From contig NZ_JPRF03000039.1 of assembly GCF_001188955.3 (NCBI RefSeq), positions 1-63,772 on the forward strand: a DNA stretch of 63,772 nt. Direction: 5' to 3'. Positions 16,300 to 25,819 of this stretch are shown here, one piece after another. The position numbers and the translations under genes were made by a program. The notes under the pieces were generated by a model. The model ran no database searches and was not told the origin of the DNA. It worked only from the letters and a program-made list of their open reading frames with translations. The stretch comes from Kitasatospora aureofaciens. Lineage in GTDB: Bacteria > Actinomycetota > Actinomycetes > Streptomycetales > Streptomycetaceae. Position 1 is the stretch's first letter. Every line of letters starts with the position of its first letter.

Positions 16300-17650
16300 G
16301 TGTGCAAGCCTTAGGGAAGCCCGAGAGCAAAGCGGATCACGCGGCTGTGAGGACATGATGGAAACGCGGCAGGAGACCATGGAGGATACCGGGCATGCCC
16401 GGTACACCCACCGCCTGCGCGTGTCCGCCACCGCCCGCGCCGCGCTCGAAGCAGAGTGGGGCAGGTGTCGGTGGGTGTGGAACGAGTGTGTGGCCAAGTC
16501 CCGGCAGCAGCACATCGCCAACCGCACCCGGCCCGATGGCGCGCCGAAGGTGACTTGTGGGCCGGCGGAGCTGGACAAGATGCTGACCGAGGCCCGCGCC
16601 GCCATGGGGGTGGATGCGCGAGGGCGCTTCGGTACCGCAGCAGCAGATCATCCGGGACTTCGCAAAGTACGTGCGAAGGCGCAGAAGGACACCAGGGACC
16701 GGCTGCCGGTGCACCGCCGGGCGGGCGTGCCGAAGCCGAAGAAGAAGCGTGAGGCCCTGCCGAGCTTGAACTACACCCGGCGCGGCTTCCGCCTCAAGGA
16801 CGGCCGCCTGCACCTCGCGGGCGGGATCGTCCTGACGGTGGTGTGGTCGCGGGAACTGCCCGCCGAGCCGTCCTCGGTACGTGTATACCAGGACGCCCTG
16901 GGCCATTGGTGCGCCTCGTTCGTCGTCCCGTCGACCGTCGAACCGCTGCCCGCTACTGGAGTGGTGATCGGCATCGACTGGGGCGTCAGGGAGATCGCAA
17001 CCACCACGTCCGACGCACATGACCTCCCGCATTCCGAGCACGGCAAGAAGGCCGCGCAACGGCTCGCGAAGTACCAGCGGCAGATGAAACGCCGCGAACG
17101 GCCGAAGGGAAGGGCCCAGTCCAAGGGCTACCGCAAGGCGCGACGGCGGGCCGCGAAACTGCACAAGAAGGTCGCCCGACAGCGCCAGGACACCGCCCGT
17201 AAGTGGGCCAAGACCGTCGTCCGGGACCACGACCACATAGCAGTAGAGGACTTCCGACCGAAGTTCCTCGCCAAGACCTCCATGGCCAGGAAGGCCGCTG
17301 CCGCTGCCATCGGCGCAACGAAGACGGCCCTGATCGAAATGGGCCGCAAGCACGGCAGGGCCGTGCACCTGGTCCACCCCGCGCACACCACGATGGACTG
17401 CGCGCACTGCGGAGCGAGAGCCAGGCACGCACTGCCGCTGGGGATGCGCACCTACAACTGCACCGCGGGCGGAGTCTCCTCCCCGAGGGACAAGAGCTCC
17501 GCCCACGTAATGCTCCACCGGGCAGGTCTGAACCCGGCTGGCGTTGAGTGCGTAGGACGTGGTCACCCGCAGGGCGACCACGCAGCACGAGCCACGAATC
17601 CCCCAGTCGAAGGCGGACCCCCGCCTTCGACTGGGGGAGCACTCAAGCAA
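16300..17650. mobile_element. IS200/IS605-group insertion carrying only TnpB
   Basis: A tnpB gene sits alone between two genes that are close neighbours in related genomes (the DUF1707 protein and class I fumarase, from memory). No TnpA (Y1 transposase) is present, so it would need help in trans. The right end shows two hairpins (17558-17582 and 17600-17637) inside the gene's 3' end. The left boundary cannot be fixed by eye and lies between 16226 and 16355. No inverted repeats or target duplications are expected for this group. Confidence 0.6.
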
Positions 17651-17656
17651 GGCTGA
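16358..17656 (+). CDS. tnpB: TnpB (RuvC-like RNA-guided nuclease), probably damaged
   Basis: The protein has 432 residues. The helix-turn-helix-like N-terminal region, the RuvC motifs D207 (GIDWGVREIATT), E297 (IAVEDFRPK) and D378 (SPRDKSSA), and the zinc-finger C348-x2-C351 are visible. Two defects are clear. (1) Residues 84-103 (VDARGRFGTAAADHPGLRKV) are out of frame: the neighbouring frame gives the usual WMREGASVPQQQIIRDFAK, so a +1 in the G-run at 16606-16610 is compensated by a -1 near 16670. (2) The second zinc pair reads C368-T-A-G371, so the fourth Cys is lost. Family knowledge: TnpB cuts DNA guided by its right-end RNA. ATG 16358 has GAGG five bases upstream; ATG 16355 is an alternative. 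Confidence 0.85.
   Translation: METRQETMEDTGHARYTHRLRVSATARAALEAEWGRCRWVWNECVAKSRQQHIANRTRPDGAPKVTCGPAELDKMLTEARAAMGVDARGRFGTAAADHPGLRKVRAKAQKDTRDRLPVHRRAGVPKPKKKREALPSLNYTRRGFRLKDGRLHLAGGIVLTVVWSRELPAEPSSVRVYQDALGHWCASFVVPSTVEPLPATGVVIGIDWGVREIATTTSDAHDLPHSEHGKKAAQRLAKYQRQMKRRERPKGRAQSKGYRKARRRAAKLHKKVARQRQDTARKWAKTVVRDHDHIAVEDFRPKFLAKTSMARKAAAAAIGATKTALIEMGRKHGRAVHLVHPAHTTMDCAHCGARARHALPLGMRTYNCTAGGVSSPRDKSSAHVMLHRAGLNPAGVECVGRGHPQGDHAARATNPPVEGGPPPSTGGALKQG
17558..17637 (+). ncRNA. Candidate right-end guide (omega) RNA scaffold of the TnpB element
   Basis: Two stem-loops overlap the last codons of tnpB: cgtggtc/gaccacg (17558-17582) and a perfect 17-base stem cccccagtcgaaggcgg (17600-17616) with its complement (17620-17637). 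TnpB elements encode their guide RNA from this position, overlapping the 3' end. The RNA and its end are inferred; no expression evidence exists here. The stem may alternatively act as a terminator. Confidence 0.45.
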
Positions 17657-17745
17657 CCTGTCCGCATGCCCGCCACGACCGGGTCTTACCCTGGATGGTG
17701 CTTCGCCGACGCAGCCGGACCACTGGACACCTAAGGACCGCCCCG

Positions 17746-19413
<1,668 letters not shown>

Positions 19414-19440
19414 TCGGGAGGAACGCCCCTGTGCGCCCCC

Positions 19441-19475
19441 GAACCGCCCCGGCCGCCCTGCGGCCGGGGCGGTTC
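19441..19475 (+). terminator. Hairpin terminator after fumarase
   Basis: A perfect 15-base stem (gaaccgccccggccg and its complement) with loop ccctg starts 27 bases past the fumarase stop and is followed by cgtctgct. Confidence 0.85.
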
Positions 19476-19511
19476 CGTCTGCTCGCTGCAGCTCAGAAGT
19501 GGGGACCGTTG

Positions 19512-19650
19512 ATGGCCGAGGCGGCCGGTCCGGCAGGCCTACCGCTGGCCGGCGCCGCCGTCCACCACGACATGGCGGTCCTGCATCTAGACGACTTCGC
19601 CACCGTCGCCGGGTCGTCAATGAGCTGCGCGAGCAGGACGTTCGTCGACC
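19512..19650 (+). pseudogene. VapC (PIN-domain toxin) C-terminal remnant, frameshifted
   Basis: The frame from ATG 19512 reads LAGAAVHHDMAVLHLDDFAT and VAG, close to the C-terminal strand of PIN-domain VapC toxins (consensus like IAATAVHHGLTVLHDDRDFA). Continuation in a neighbouring frame from ~19609 gives RVVNELREQDVRRP, resembling the usual VapC tail. No antitoxin gene and no N-terminal PIN Asp are present. I infer a toxin remnant that lost its N-terminus and gained a frameshift. The open frame continues to 19709 with unrelated residues. Confidence 0.5.
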
Positions 19651-19678
19651 GACCGCTGCCTGACGAGCACCGCGACGC

Positions 19679-20437
19679 TCAGGCGTCGAAGCCGTACTCC
19701 AGGACGTAGGAGGCGGCGTCGAGGATCATCTCGTTGAGTTCGACGACCTGGCCCTCGTCGGCGAAGGCGGTGCGGCAGATCAGGATGACCGGGGTGCCGG
19801 CGGAGAGTTCGAGGCGGGCGGCCTCCTCGGCGGCGGGCATCCGGGAGCGGACCTCCTCGCGGAAGTGGACGGGCTTGGCGCCGATCTCGGCCAGCCGGGC
19901 GTAGGTGCCGCCGGGGCCGGTGTCCTCGCGGGTGATCGCGGTGCCGGCGACCAGGACGGCCGGCAGGTAGGAGGTGGAGAGCAGCACCGGCTTGCCGTCC
20001 AGGACGAAGCGGCGGTGCCGCACGCACATCGGGACGCCCGGTTCCACGCCGAGCACCCCGGCCACGTGATCGGGCGCGCCTTGTTCAGTGACGGACACCT
20101 GGTCGACCACCAGGCTGCGGTTGTCGATGTCCGCCGACCATATCGACCGGCCGGAGCCCCACTGCCCCTGCGCCAGCCGCTGGATGCCGCGCCGGCGCAG
20201 CGGACGGAAGTCCCGGACGAACACCCCGGCGCCCCTGCGCGCCTCCGCGATGCCCTCGCTCTGCAGCACGCCCAGCGCCTGGCGGGCCGTCATCCGGGCC
20301 ACGCCGTACTCGTCCATGAGGTCGTTCTCGCCGGGGAGCCGGTCGCCCGCGCGGTAGCGGCCGGTGTCGATGGCCGCCTTCAGGGAGTCGGCGATCCGCT
20401 GGTACTTGGGCTGCTTGTCGCCACTGCTGCCGGTCAT
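19679..20437 (-). CDS. GntR-family regulator with UTRA domain
   Basis: The protein has 252 residues. The winged helix lies at residues 9-75 (PKYQRIADSLKAAIDTGRYR, LPGENDLMDEYGVARMTARQ, ALGVLQSEGI). The UTRA effector domain follows (SVTEQGAPDHVAGVLGVEPG, RHRRFVLDGKPVLLSTSYLP, FREEVRSRMPAAEEAARLEL, PVILICRTAFADEGQVVELN). This is the HutC/KorSA-like group, often found on streptomycete integrative elements. ATG 20437 is used. It is divergent from a 72-aa gene, and two ATCTCTAGAGAT palindromes lie between them, so autoregulation and control of the small gene are likely. The ligand is unknown. Confidence 0.9.
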   Translation of the reverse strand: MTGSSGDKQPKYQRIADSLKAAIDTGRYRAGDRLPGENDLMDEYGVARMTARQALGVLQSEGIAEARRGAGVFVRDFRPLRRRGIQRLAQGQWGSGRSIWSADIDNRSLVVDQVSVTEQGAPDHVAGVLGVEPGVPMCVRHRRFVLDGKPVLLSTSYLPAVLVAGTAITREDTGPGGTYARLAEIGAKPVHFREEVRSRMPAAEEAARLELSAGTPVILICRTAFADEGQVVELNEMILDAASYVLEYGFDA

Positions 20438-20502
20438 CGCCGCTCCCTCTCCCTCGGACAATCGTAGGCGCGCCCGCGGTCGCCGGTAAGGAGATACGAC
20501 CG

Positions 20503-20538
20503 TTGACATCTCTAGAGATATTAGCTTCTCTAGAGATG
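20503..20538. promoter_or_regulatory. Double palindromic GntR operator with embedded promoter
   Basis: A TTGACA hexamer (20503-20508) runs directly into the palindrome atctctagagat (20508-20519). The core tctctagaga is repeated at 20527-20536, 18 bases on. The two sites are on one face of the DNA about two turns apart. They lie between the gntR gene and the 72-aa gene. GntR repressors of integrative elements use this arrangement. Confidence 0.75.
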
Positions 20539-20573
20539 TCTGCCAGTCGCTGACGGAGCGAAGGAGCAGTGCG

Positions 20574-20792
20574 GTGACCATCCGACAGCGCAACGCCCCG
20601 GCCTACCGGCCCCACGCGGGTGAACTCGTCCTCGACCGCAGGACCGGACGCACCGGCATCTACATGGACACCATCGGCGGCGAGCACTACCTGCGCCCCG
20701 AGCACGGCGGCCGCGAGTGGACCGCCGAACCCCATCACGTCTCACCGGCCCCCGAGCCCCGCGATTCGACTGAATGCCTTCAGCCCCGGTAA
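20574..20792 (+). CDS. 72-aa conserved small protein next to a GntR regulator
   Basis: The sequence begins MTIRQRNAPAYRPHAGELVL, then DRRTGRTGIYMDTIGGEHYL and RPEHGGREWTAEPHHVSPAP. Small proteins of this pattern (GELVLDxxTGRTG ... LRPxxGGREW) recur in streptomycetes, often beside GntR regulators and mobile elements. The pattern suggests a small barrel. The start is GTG 20574, with AAGGAG eight bases upstream. It is the only gene after the operator at 20503-20538, so the GntR protein probably controls it. The function is unknown. Confidence 0.7.
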   Translation: MTIRQRNAPAYRPHAGELVLDRRTGRTGIYMDTIGGEHYLRPEHGGREWTAEPHHVSPAPEPRDSTECLQPR

Positions 20793-20979
20793 TTGCGGCG
20801 AAACCCACGCAAACCATGGCATTCGGGCGCCCGTAATCCCCCCGGTGAATCCGGAATTCCGGAACGCTTCGGAGGCGCCGCCGCGCACGTTACGGACCGC
20901 CCCGGTCACCATGCGTGCAGCGAGGGCGGGAATCGGCCACCGAGGGACCCGCACACGAATTGGCGCGCACATCACGACA

Positions 20980-21012
20980 GTGCCCCCGTGCCCGGACGGG
21001 GGCAGGGGGCAC
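20980..21012 (-). terminator. Hairpin after the 90-aa gene
   Basis: Arms gtgccccc (20980) and gggggcac (ending 21012) surround a GC-rich centre with further pairing. It lies 16 bases beyond the stop of the minus-strand 90-aa gene. Apart from it I see nothing in 20793-21027. Confidence 0.5.
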
Positions 21013-21027
21013 TGGGCGAAGGGCTGC

Positions 21028-21300
21028 TTACGGGTGGCCGCCGACGACGCTCTCCGGCTTGAGCGGACCGCCCGGCTCACCGGCCGGCTCGTTTATGTAC
21101 TCACCCTCGTCACCGAACGAGCCGTTCTCGAACGCGGTCTTGTCGGCGTCGGTCGGCGCGGTGTATCCGGCCGGGTTCGAGGACGCGGTGACCGCGCCCT
21201 CGACAGCCTTGCCCGCCTCCACAGCGGCGGCCGGGGCACCGGTCTGCGCCGCGTTCCCGGGCGTCGACGGAACCGGGGTCTCGCTCTGGTCATTGGCCAT
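21028..21300 (-). CDS. 90-aa acidic orphan peptide divergent from SARP gene
   Basis: The sequence starts MANDQSETPVPSTPGNAAQT and ends YINEPAGEPGGPLKPESVVG. It is rich in Ala, Pro, Gly, Glu and Asp and has no signal peptide, cysteine or hydrophobic segment, so it is probably disordered. An AAAGGCGG ribosome site lies seven bases before the ATG at 21300. It is divergent from the SARP gene at 21515 and shares the 214-base gap with the 11-bp repeat site. I do not recognise it. It could be a RiPP-type precursor or a regulatory partner, but nothing shows a cleavage or core motif. No maturation enzyme other than the methyltransferase at 24.9 kb is nearby. Confidence 0.6.
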   Translation of the reverse strand: MANDQSETPVPSTPGNAAQTGAPAAAVEAGKAVEGAVTASSNPAGYTAPTDADKTAFENGSFGDEGEYINEPAGEPGGPLKPESVVGGHP

Positions 21301-21375
21301 TGGGCGGCCGCCTTTCGGTCATCAAATGTGTTCAGCCCGACCTCCGTGGCGCGGGCGCGCGGACAGTATCGTAGG

Positions 21376-21397
21376 GTTGATTAAATGTCCGATAAAC
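21376..21397. promoter_or_regulatory. 11-bp direct repeats upstream of the SARP gene (candidate SARP box)
   Basis: Two adjoining 11-base units, gttgattaaat (21376-21386) and gtccgataaac (21387-21397), share g-t and a t-a-a-a core. The second unit differs by one base from gttcgataaac at 24605-24615, upstream of the methyltransferase. SARP regulators bind direct repeats spaced by one helix turn (11 bases) just upstream of the -10 region. Direct binding is inferred. Confidence 0.5.
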
Positions 21398-21514
21398 ACC
21401 GTGCGGCTTGCGGTGCCGTCCGGCAGAGTCGGGCGTCCGCCTAAGCTGAAGCACCGCGGCGGACCGCCGAGCGCCCTTTCACGGAATCGACACCACAGGC
21501 CATCGGGGGACTTC

Positions 21515-24478
21515 ATGGAGTTTCGGGAGACGCCGCAGGCCCCTGCGCTGCGCTTCCAAGTCCTCGGTCCGGTCCAGGCCTGGCTCGACGGCGAGCCGCT
21601 CTCCCTCGGTTCCCCCCAGCAGCAGGCCGTTCTGACCACCCTTCTGCTGCATTCCGGGCGCCCGGTCACCACGCAGGACCTCGTCGACGCGCTCTGGGGC
21701 GATCGACCCCCCGCCCAGGCGGTGGCCGCACTCCGCACCTACGTCTCCCGGCTGCGCTCCGTCATCGAGCCTCGGCGCGAGGTCCGACGTCCTGCCGAGC
21801 TCCTGGTCTCGGTCGCCGACGGCTACGCCCTGCGCATCCCGGGCGAGGCCCTCGACCTGTCGGTCTTCGAGCGGCTTTCCGCCGAAGCCGCGGCGGCCCG
21901 CGCCTCGGGCGACAAGAACGAGGCGCACCGGCTGCTGGCACAGGCGCTGGACCTGTTCAGCGGCCGTCCGCTCACCGGCATCCCCGGCCCGTACGCCGAG
22001 GCCCAGCGGCTGCGGCTGGCCGAGCGCCAGGTCGCCGCCTCCGAGGAGCTGTGCGCGGCCGCCCTCGACGTCGGGCTGCACGCCGAGATCGTCGGCGAGC
22101 TCAACACCCTGACCGCCGAGCACCCGCTGAGAGAACGCCTGCGCGAGCTGCTGATGCTGGCGCTGTACCGCTGCGGTCGTCAGGCCGAGGCGCTCGGCGT
22201 CTACACCGACACCCGCAAGCTGCTCATCGAGGAACTCGGAGTCGAGCCGGGCGTCGGCCTGTCCTCGATGCACAACCGCATCCTGGCGGCCGACCCGACG
22301 CTCGCCGTCCCGGCGGCGCCGGTTCACGTCATCCGCGACGACGGCCTGGCCACATCCCCGGCTCCGGCCCAACTCCCGGCTGACGTATCAGACTTCAGCG
22401 GACGCTCGGAGCTGGTGGGCGACCTCTCGGCCGTCCTGATGAACGCCACCGGCCAGGCCGTGGTGGTGACCTCGCTGGCCGGCATCGGCGGGGTCGGGAA
22501 GACCACGCTCGCGGTGCACGTCGCCCATCGCGTCCGCGCGGAATTCCCGGACGGACAGTTGTACGTCGACCTGCGCGGAGCCGGCGCCTCCCCGGCCGAC
22601 CCGGCAGTCGTCCTGGGCGACTTCCTGCACGCGCTCGGCGTCACCGAGAACCCCGACTCGCTCGAACAGCGTGCCGCCCTCTACCGGTCCCTGCTGGCCA
22701 GCCGCCGGATGCTGATCCTGCTCGACAACGCACGGGACGCCGACCAGATCCGGCCCCTGATCCCCGGGGTCTCCGGCTGCGCGGTGCTCGCCACCAGCCG
22801 CTCCCGGCTGGCGGGCATCCCCGGTGCCCAGTTGTTCGACGTCGAGGAACTGACCCCGGACGAGGCACTGGCGCTGTTCTCGGCCATCGTCGGCGATCAC
22901 CGCGTCGCGAACGAGCCGGAGGCGGCCATGAAGGTCGTCACCGCCTGTGGCTTCCTGCCGCTGGCCGTCCGCATCGCCGCCGCCCGACTGGCCAGCCGCC
23001 CCCGCTGGAGCGTCTCCGACCTGGCCAGTCGGTTAGCCGACCAGCGGCGGCGCCTGGACGAACTCCAACTCGGCAACCTCGCCGTGGAGACCACCATCGG
23101 GCTCGGCTACGGACAGCTGTCCGTGGACGAGGCCCGCGCCTTTCGGCTGCTCGCCCTGATCGACTCCCCCGACATTCCACTCGCCGCCGCCGCGGCCCTG
23201 CTCGGCGTGGACGAGCACACGGCCGAGGACCTCGCCGAGGCGCTGGTCGAGGCGAACATGCTGGAGTGCTTCACCCCGGGGCGCTACCGCTACCACGACC
23301 TGCTCCGGCTCTACGCCCAGCGTCAGAACGAGCGGATCGGCGACACCGGGGAGCAGGAAAGGGCGGTGATGCGGCTGCTCGACCTGCTGATCCCGACCGT
23401 CCGCAACGCGGCCCAGATCATCGAGCCGGACGACCCACTGCCCGAGCGGCTGACCACCCTCTCCTCCCCCGGGCTCGACCTGCCCACGAGCCACATCGCC
23501 CAGGACTGGTTGCGCACCGAGGGCGGCCTCCTGCTCAGCGCCGTGGAGGCCGCCGCCAGCGGTCCCGGCGCCCTTCAGCGTGCTGCCGTCGACCTGCTGA
23601 ACTACCTGATCAGCATCGACCCGGACCCGACCCGCGGCCCCCGAGCGCTGCGGATCCTGGAGGCCATCGGCCAGGACGCGCAGAACCGTGACGATGCGGC
23701 CGCGCTCGCCGGGGTGTACTTCGCCCGCGGCACCCTGCAGTCCGTCACCAGCGACTTCCAGGGGGCCGAGCAGTCGTTCCGCCGGAGTCTGGGCCACCAG
23801 GCACCGGACAACCCGACTGTCCTGCTCCTGGCCACGGCCAACATGCTGGGCGTGATGCTGAACGTGGGCAACCGTCCGGCCGAGGCCCTTCTGTTCCTCG
23901 AACAGGCCCGGGCCACCAGCCAGGCCGTCGACGCACCTGTCCTCGAAGCGCGGATCGTCAGCAACATGGCCCGGGTGCAGCACCGCCTCGGCATGACCGA
24001 GACGGCGATCCGGTCCGCCGATGAGGGTGTTGCCGCCGCACGGGAGTCCAAGAACGACCCGCTGCTGGCTCAGACCCTCTACCAACTGGGCGTCGTACTC
24101 CCCGGTGCCGAGGCCGTCCCGCACCTACGGGAGGCTCACCAGCTCTACCAGTCCCAGCGCAACTCACTCTGGGAGGGCTACACGCTGGCCCGTCTCGCCT
24201 CCGCCCTGCTCGTCGCCGGGCAGCCCACCGAGGCGGCCGAGGCGGCCGGTGAGTCGCTGGCGATCGCCCAGGAGTTGGACTCCGCCTACTGCCAGGGCCT
24301 GGCCAACGCCGCCCTGGGCGAGGCGCTCCTCGCCCTGGCCCAGCCGGCCCGTGGGCTGGCCTGTCTGCAGGAGGCGCACGCGATCTTCACGCGGCTCGGT
24401 GTGCCGGAGGCCTCCCCCGTGGCGGACCTCATCTCCCGACAGCACACCGAGCCCTTCTCCTCTCCCCCCGCGCCGTGA
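21515..24478 (+). CDS. AfsR/SARP-family regulator (SARP - NB-ARC - TPR)
   Basis: The protein has 987 residues. Residues 11-105 are the OmpR-like DNA-binding domain (LRFQVLGPVQAWLDGEPLSL, LVDALWGD, AALRTYVSRLRSVIEP). Residues 115-260 are the BTAD (LDLSVFERLSAEAAAARASG, LLMLALYRCGRQAEALGVYT, LLIEELGVEPG). The NB-ARC P-loop is GIGGVGKT (323-330) with Walker B LILLDNARD (~400-407). TPR-like repeats fill the last ~400 residues. This is the size and order of AfsR. Family knowledge: SARPs activate secondary-metabolite or regulatory genes, with ATPase gating. ATG 21515 has GGGGGA four bases upstream. Sites of 11-bp repeats lie upstream of it and of the gene behind it. A kinase partner is not seen here. 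Confidence 0.92.
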   Translation: MEFRETPQAPALRFQVLGPVQAWLDGEPLSLGSPQQQAVLTTLLLHSGRPVTTQDLVDALWGDRPPAQAVAALRTYVSRLRSVIEPRREVRRPAELLVSVADGYALRIPGEALDLSVFERLSAEAAAARASGDKNEAHRLLAQALDLFSGRPLTGIPGPYAEAQRLRLAERQVAASEELCAAALDVGLHAEIVGELNTLTAEHPLRERLRELLMLALYRCGRQAEALGVYTDTRKLLIEELGVEPGVGLSSMHNRILAADPTLAVPAAPVHVIRDDGLATSPAPAQLPADVSDFSGRSELVGDLSAVLMNATGQAVVVTSLAGIGGVGKTTLAVHVAHRVRAEFPDGQLYVDLRGAGASPADPAVVLGDFLHALGVTENPDSLEQRAALYRSLLASRRMLILLDNARDADQIRPLIPGVSGCAVLATSRSRLAGIPGAQLFDVEELTPDEALALFSAIVGDHRVANEPEAAMKVVTACGFLPLAVRIAAARLASRPRWSVSDLASRLADQRRRLDELQLGNLAVETTIGLGYGQLSVDEARAFRLLALIDSPDIPLAAAAALLGVDEHTAEDLAEALVEANMLECFTPGRYRYHDLLRLYAQRQNERIGDTGEQERAVMRLLDLLIPTVRNAAQIIEPDDPLPERLTTLSSPGLDLPTSHIAQDWLRTEGGLLLSAVEAAASGPGALQRAAVDLLNYLISIDPDPTRGPRALRILEAIGQDAQNRDDAAALAGVYFARGTLQSVTSDFQGAEQSFRRSLGHQAPDNPTVLLLATANMLGVMLNVGNRPAEALLFLEQARATSQAVDAPVLEARIVSNMARVQHRLGMTETAIRSADEGVAAARESKNDPLLAQTLYQLGVVLPGAEAVPHLREAHQLYQSQRNSLWEGYTLARLASALLVAGQPTEAAEAAGESLAIAQELDSAYCQGLANAALGEALLALAQPARGLACLQEAHAIFTRLGVPEASPVADLISRQHTEPFSSPPAP

Positions 24479-24521
24479 GGCCTCCGCTCCCCTGCGGAGC
24501 ACCTCCCCCGATCCGCGCGTC

Positions 24522-24555
24522 GGCGCCCCCGCAGCCCCCCGGCTGCGGGAGCGCC
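24522..24555 (+). terminator. Hairpin after the SARP gene
   Basis: Left arm ggcgcccccgcagcc and right arm ggctgcgggagcgcc pair at 14 of 15 positions around a short C-rich loop (24522-24555). It lies 44 bases past the SARP stop. It separates the SARP gene from the repeat site at 24605. Confidence 0.75.
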
Positions 24556-24604
24556 CTCAACGCTTCCCCGGCGCTGGTCCCCACTGTGCACCCAGCCGAT
24601 TGAC

Positions 24605-24646
24605 GTTCGATAAACGTCCGATTGTCAGCTTGCGGACCGGTATAGC
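24605..24646 (+). promoter_or_regulatory. Candidate SARP-dependent promoter: 11-bp direct repeats plus -10
   Basis: Units gttcgataaac (24605-24615) and gtccgattgtc (24616-24626) are consecutive 11-base repeats sharing g-t-y-c-g-a-t. A -10-like tatagc follows at 24641-24646. The first unit nearly equals the second unit of the site before the SARP gene. The transcript would run into a ~300-base leader (24650-24950) in which I see only short frames such as the 12-codon 24757-24795, then the methyltransferase gene. SARP control is inferred from the repeat period. Confidence 0.5.
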
Positions 24647-24950
24647 CGCAGGTCAGCGCCACTGTCCTGGGCGCGCCGGGCGGCGTGCGGCGCCGCGCGC
24701 ACCACCCCGCCCGCACCGGAGTGCTTCCGCCTACCCGGCCCACTTCGGCCCAAGTATGACGAGTTGGCTGGAAAGGGACCCCATGGCGCAGTGATCACGC
24801 ATATTCTCAGATGCCAGTACGCACGCGAGTGCCCCGCCGGCAACGTGTCGGGGTGCAGGCCGTCCGTGCGATGCGGGGAGCGTGACGTACCGCCACCGGC
24901 AGCGGCCCAGGAGGCTGCGGAGGAGCCCACCGGAGGCCACGGGTGGAAGG

Positions 24951-25727
24951 GTGCCTCTCAACGTGACGACCGGACAGATATCCGACCCGTTCCCGGTCGG
25001 CGAGGACGCCGGCGACGACGGGCCCGACGTGCGACGACGCCGGGCGGCACGGGCCCTGCAGGCGGTCGCCTTCGACACCATCGGGGCCGGTTACGGTGAG
25101 GCGTTTCCCGCCAAGGACGGGCAGCTGGAGTGCGGGCGGCGGCTGCTCGCCGCACTCGAACCGGGTGCCCGGGTGCTGGACGTGGGCTGCGGCACCGGCG
25201 AGCCGACCCTCCCCCAGCTGATCGCCGGCGGGCTGCGGGTGACCGCGGTGGACCTCTCGGACGTGATGCTCACACTGGCCCGTCAGTCCCGGAGCACCGG
25301 CCCGATTCCGGCCGAGTTCCACCGGATCGACCTGTACGATCTGGCCACCGAGCGCGCGGACCGGGTCTGGGGCGCGCCCTCGCTGGGCCCTGCGGGCCAC
25401 GGCTCCTTCGCCGCCGTCACGGCGTTCTTCTCCCTGATCCTGCTGCCGCAGGACGAGATCCCGACCGTGCTCGGGCGGCTGCGCGAACTCCTGCGCCCCG
25501 GCGGACTGCTGGCCCTCGGTATGGTCGAGGCCGATCTGGATCACGTTCCGCTTCCGTTCCTTGGCACAGAGCTGCGGATCAGTGGGTATCTGAGGGAGGA
25601 TCTGGAGCGGGTTCTGGTCGCCGCGGGTTTCGCCGTCGAGGAGTGCTCGGGGCATCCGTACGCGCCGGCCAGTACCACGCTGCCGCCGGAGGAACAGCTG
25701 TTCCTGTGCTGTCGACGCGTCGGCTGA
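24951..25727 (+). CDS. Class I SAM-dependent methyltransferase
   Basis: The protein has 258 residues. Motif I is RVLDVGCGTGEPTLPQLIAG, the strand-2 acidic end is VTAVDLSDVMLTLARQ, and motif III is LLRPGGLLALGMVEADLDHV. The C-terminus VEECSGHPYAPASTTLPPEE and LFLCCRRVG is family-specific and not recognised. A start at GTG 24951 or 24963 fits the fold; the frame is open to GTG 24882, but its extra N-terminus is Arg-rich and improbable. The substrate is unknown. It lies between the SARP-box promoter and the SpoIIE gene (92 bases downstream), so a role in the same pathway is possible. Confidence 0.8.
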   Translation: MPLNVTTGQISDPFPVGEDAGDDGPDVRRRRAARALQAVAFDTIGAGYGEAFPAKDGQLECGRRLLAALEPGARVLDVGCGTGEPTLPQLIAGGLRVTAVDLSDVMLTLARQSRSTGPIPAEFHRIDLYDLATERADRVWGAPSLGPAGHGSFAAVTAFFSLILLPQDEIPTVLGRLRELLRPGGLLALGMVEADLDHVPLPFLGTELRISGYLREDLERVLVAAGFAVEECSGHPYAPASTTLPPEEQLFLCCRRVG

Positions 25728-25819
25728 TCGACCGGAGGACCAGACCAGTTCAGCGAGCCCACCCCCCGAGCTCACCCCGAGCCCACCTCCCGCCCACACC
25801 GAATCCAGGACAGGCAGCC

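Noticed and set aside
24757..24885. Short frames (12 and 24 codons) in the methyltransferase leader
   Set aside because: No clear ribosome site, and basic composition typical of random GC-rich frames. The GTGA overlap with a 24882 start was judged fortuitous.
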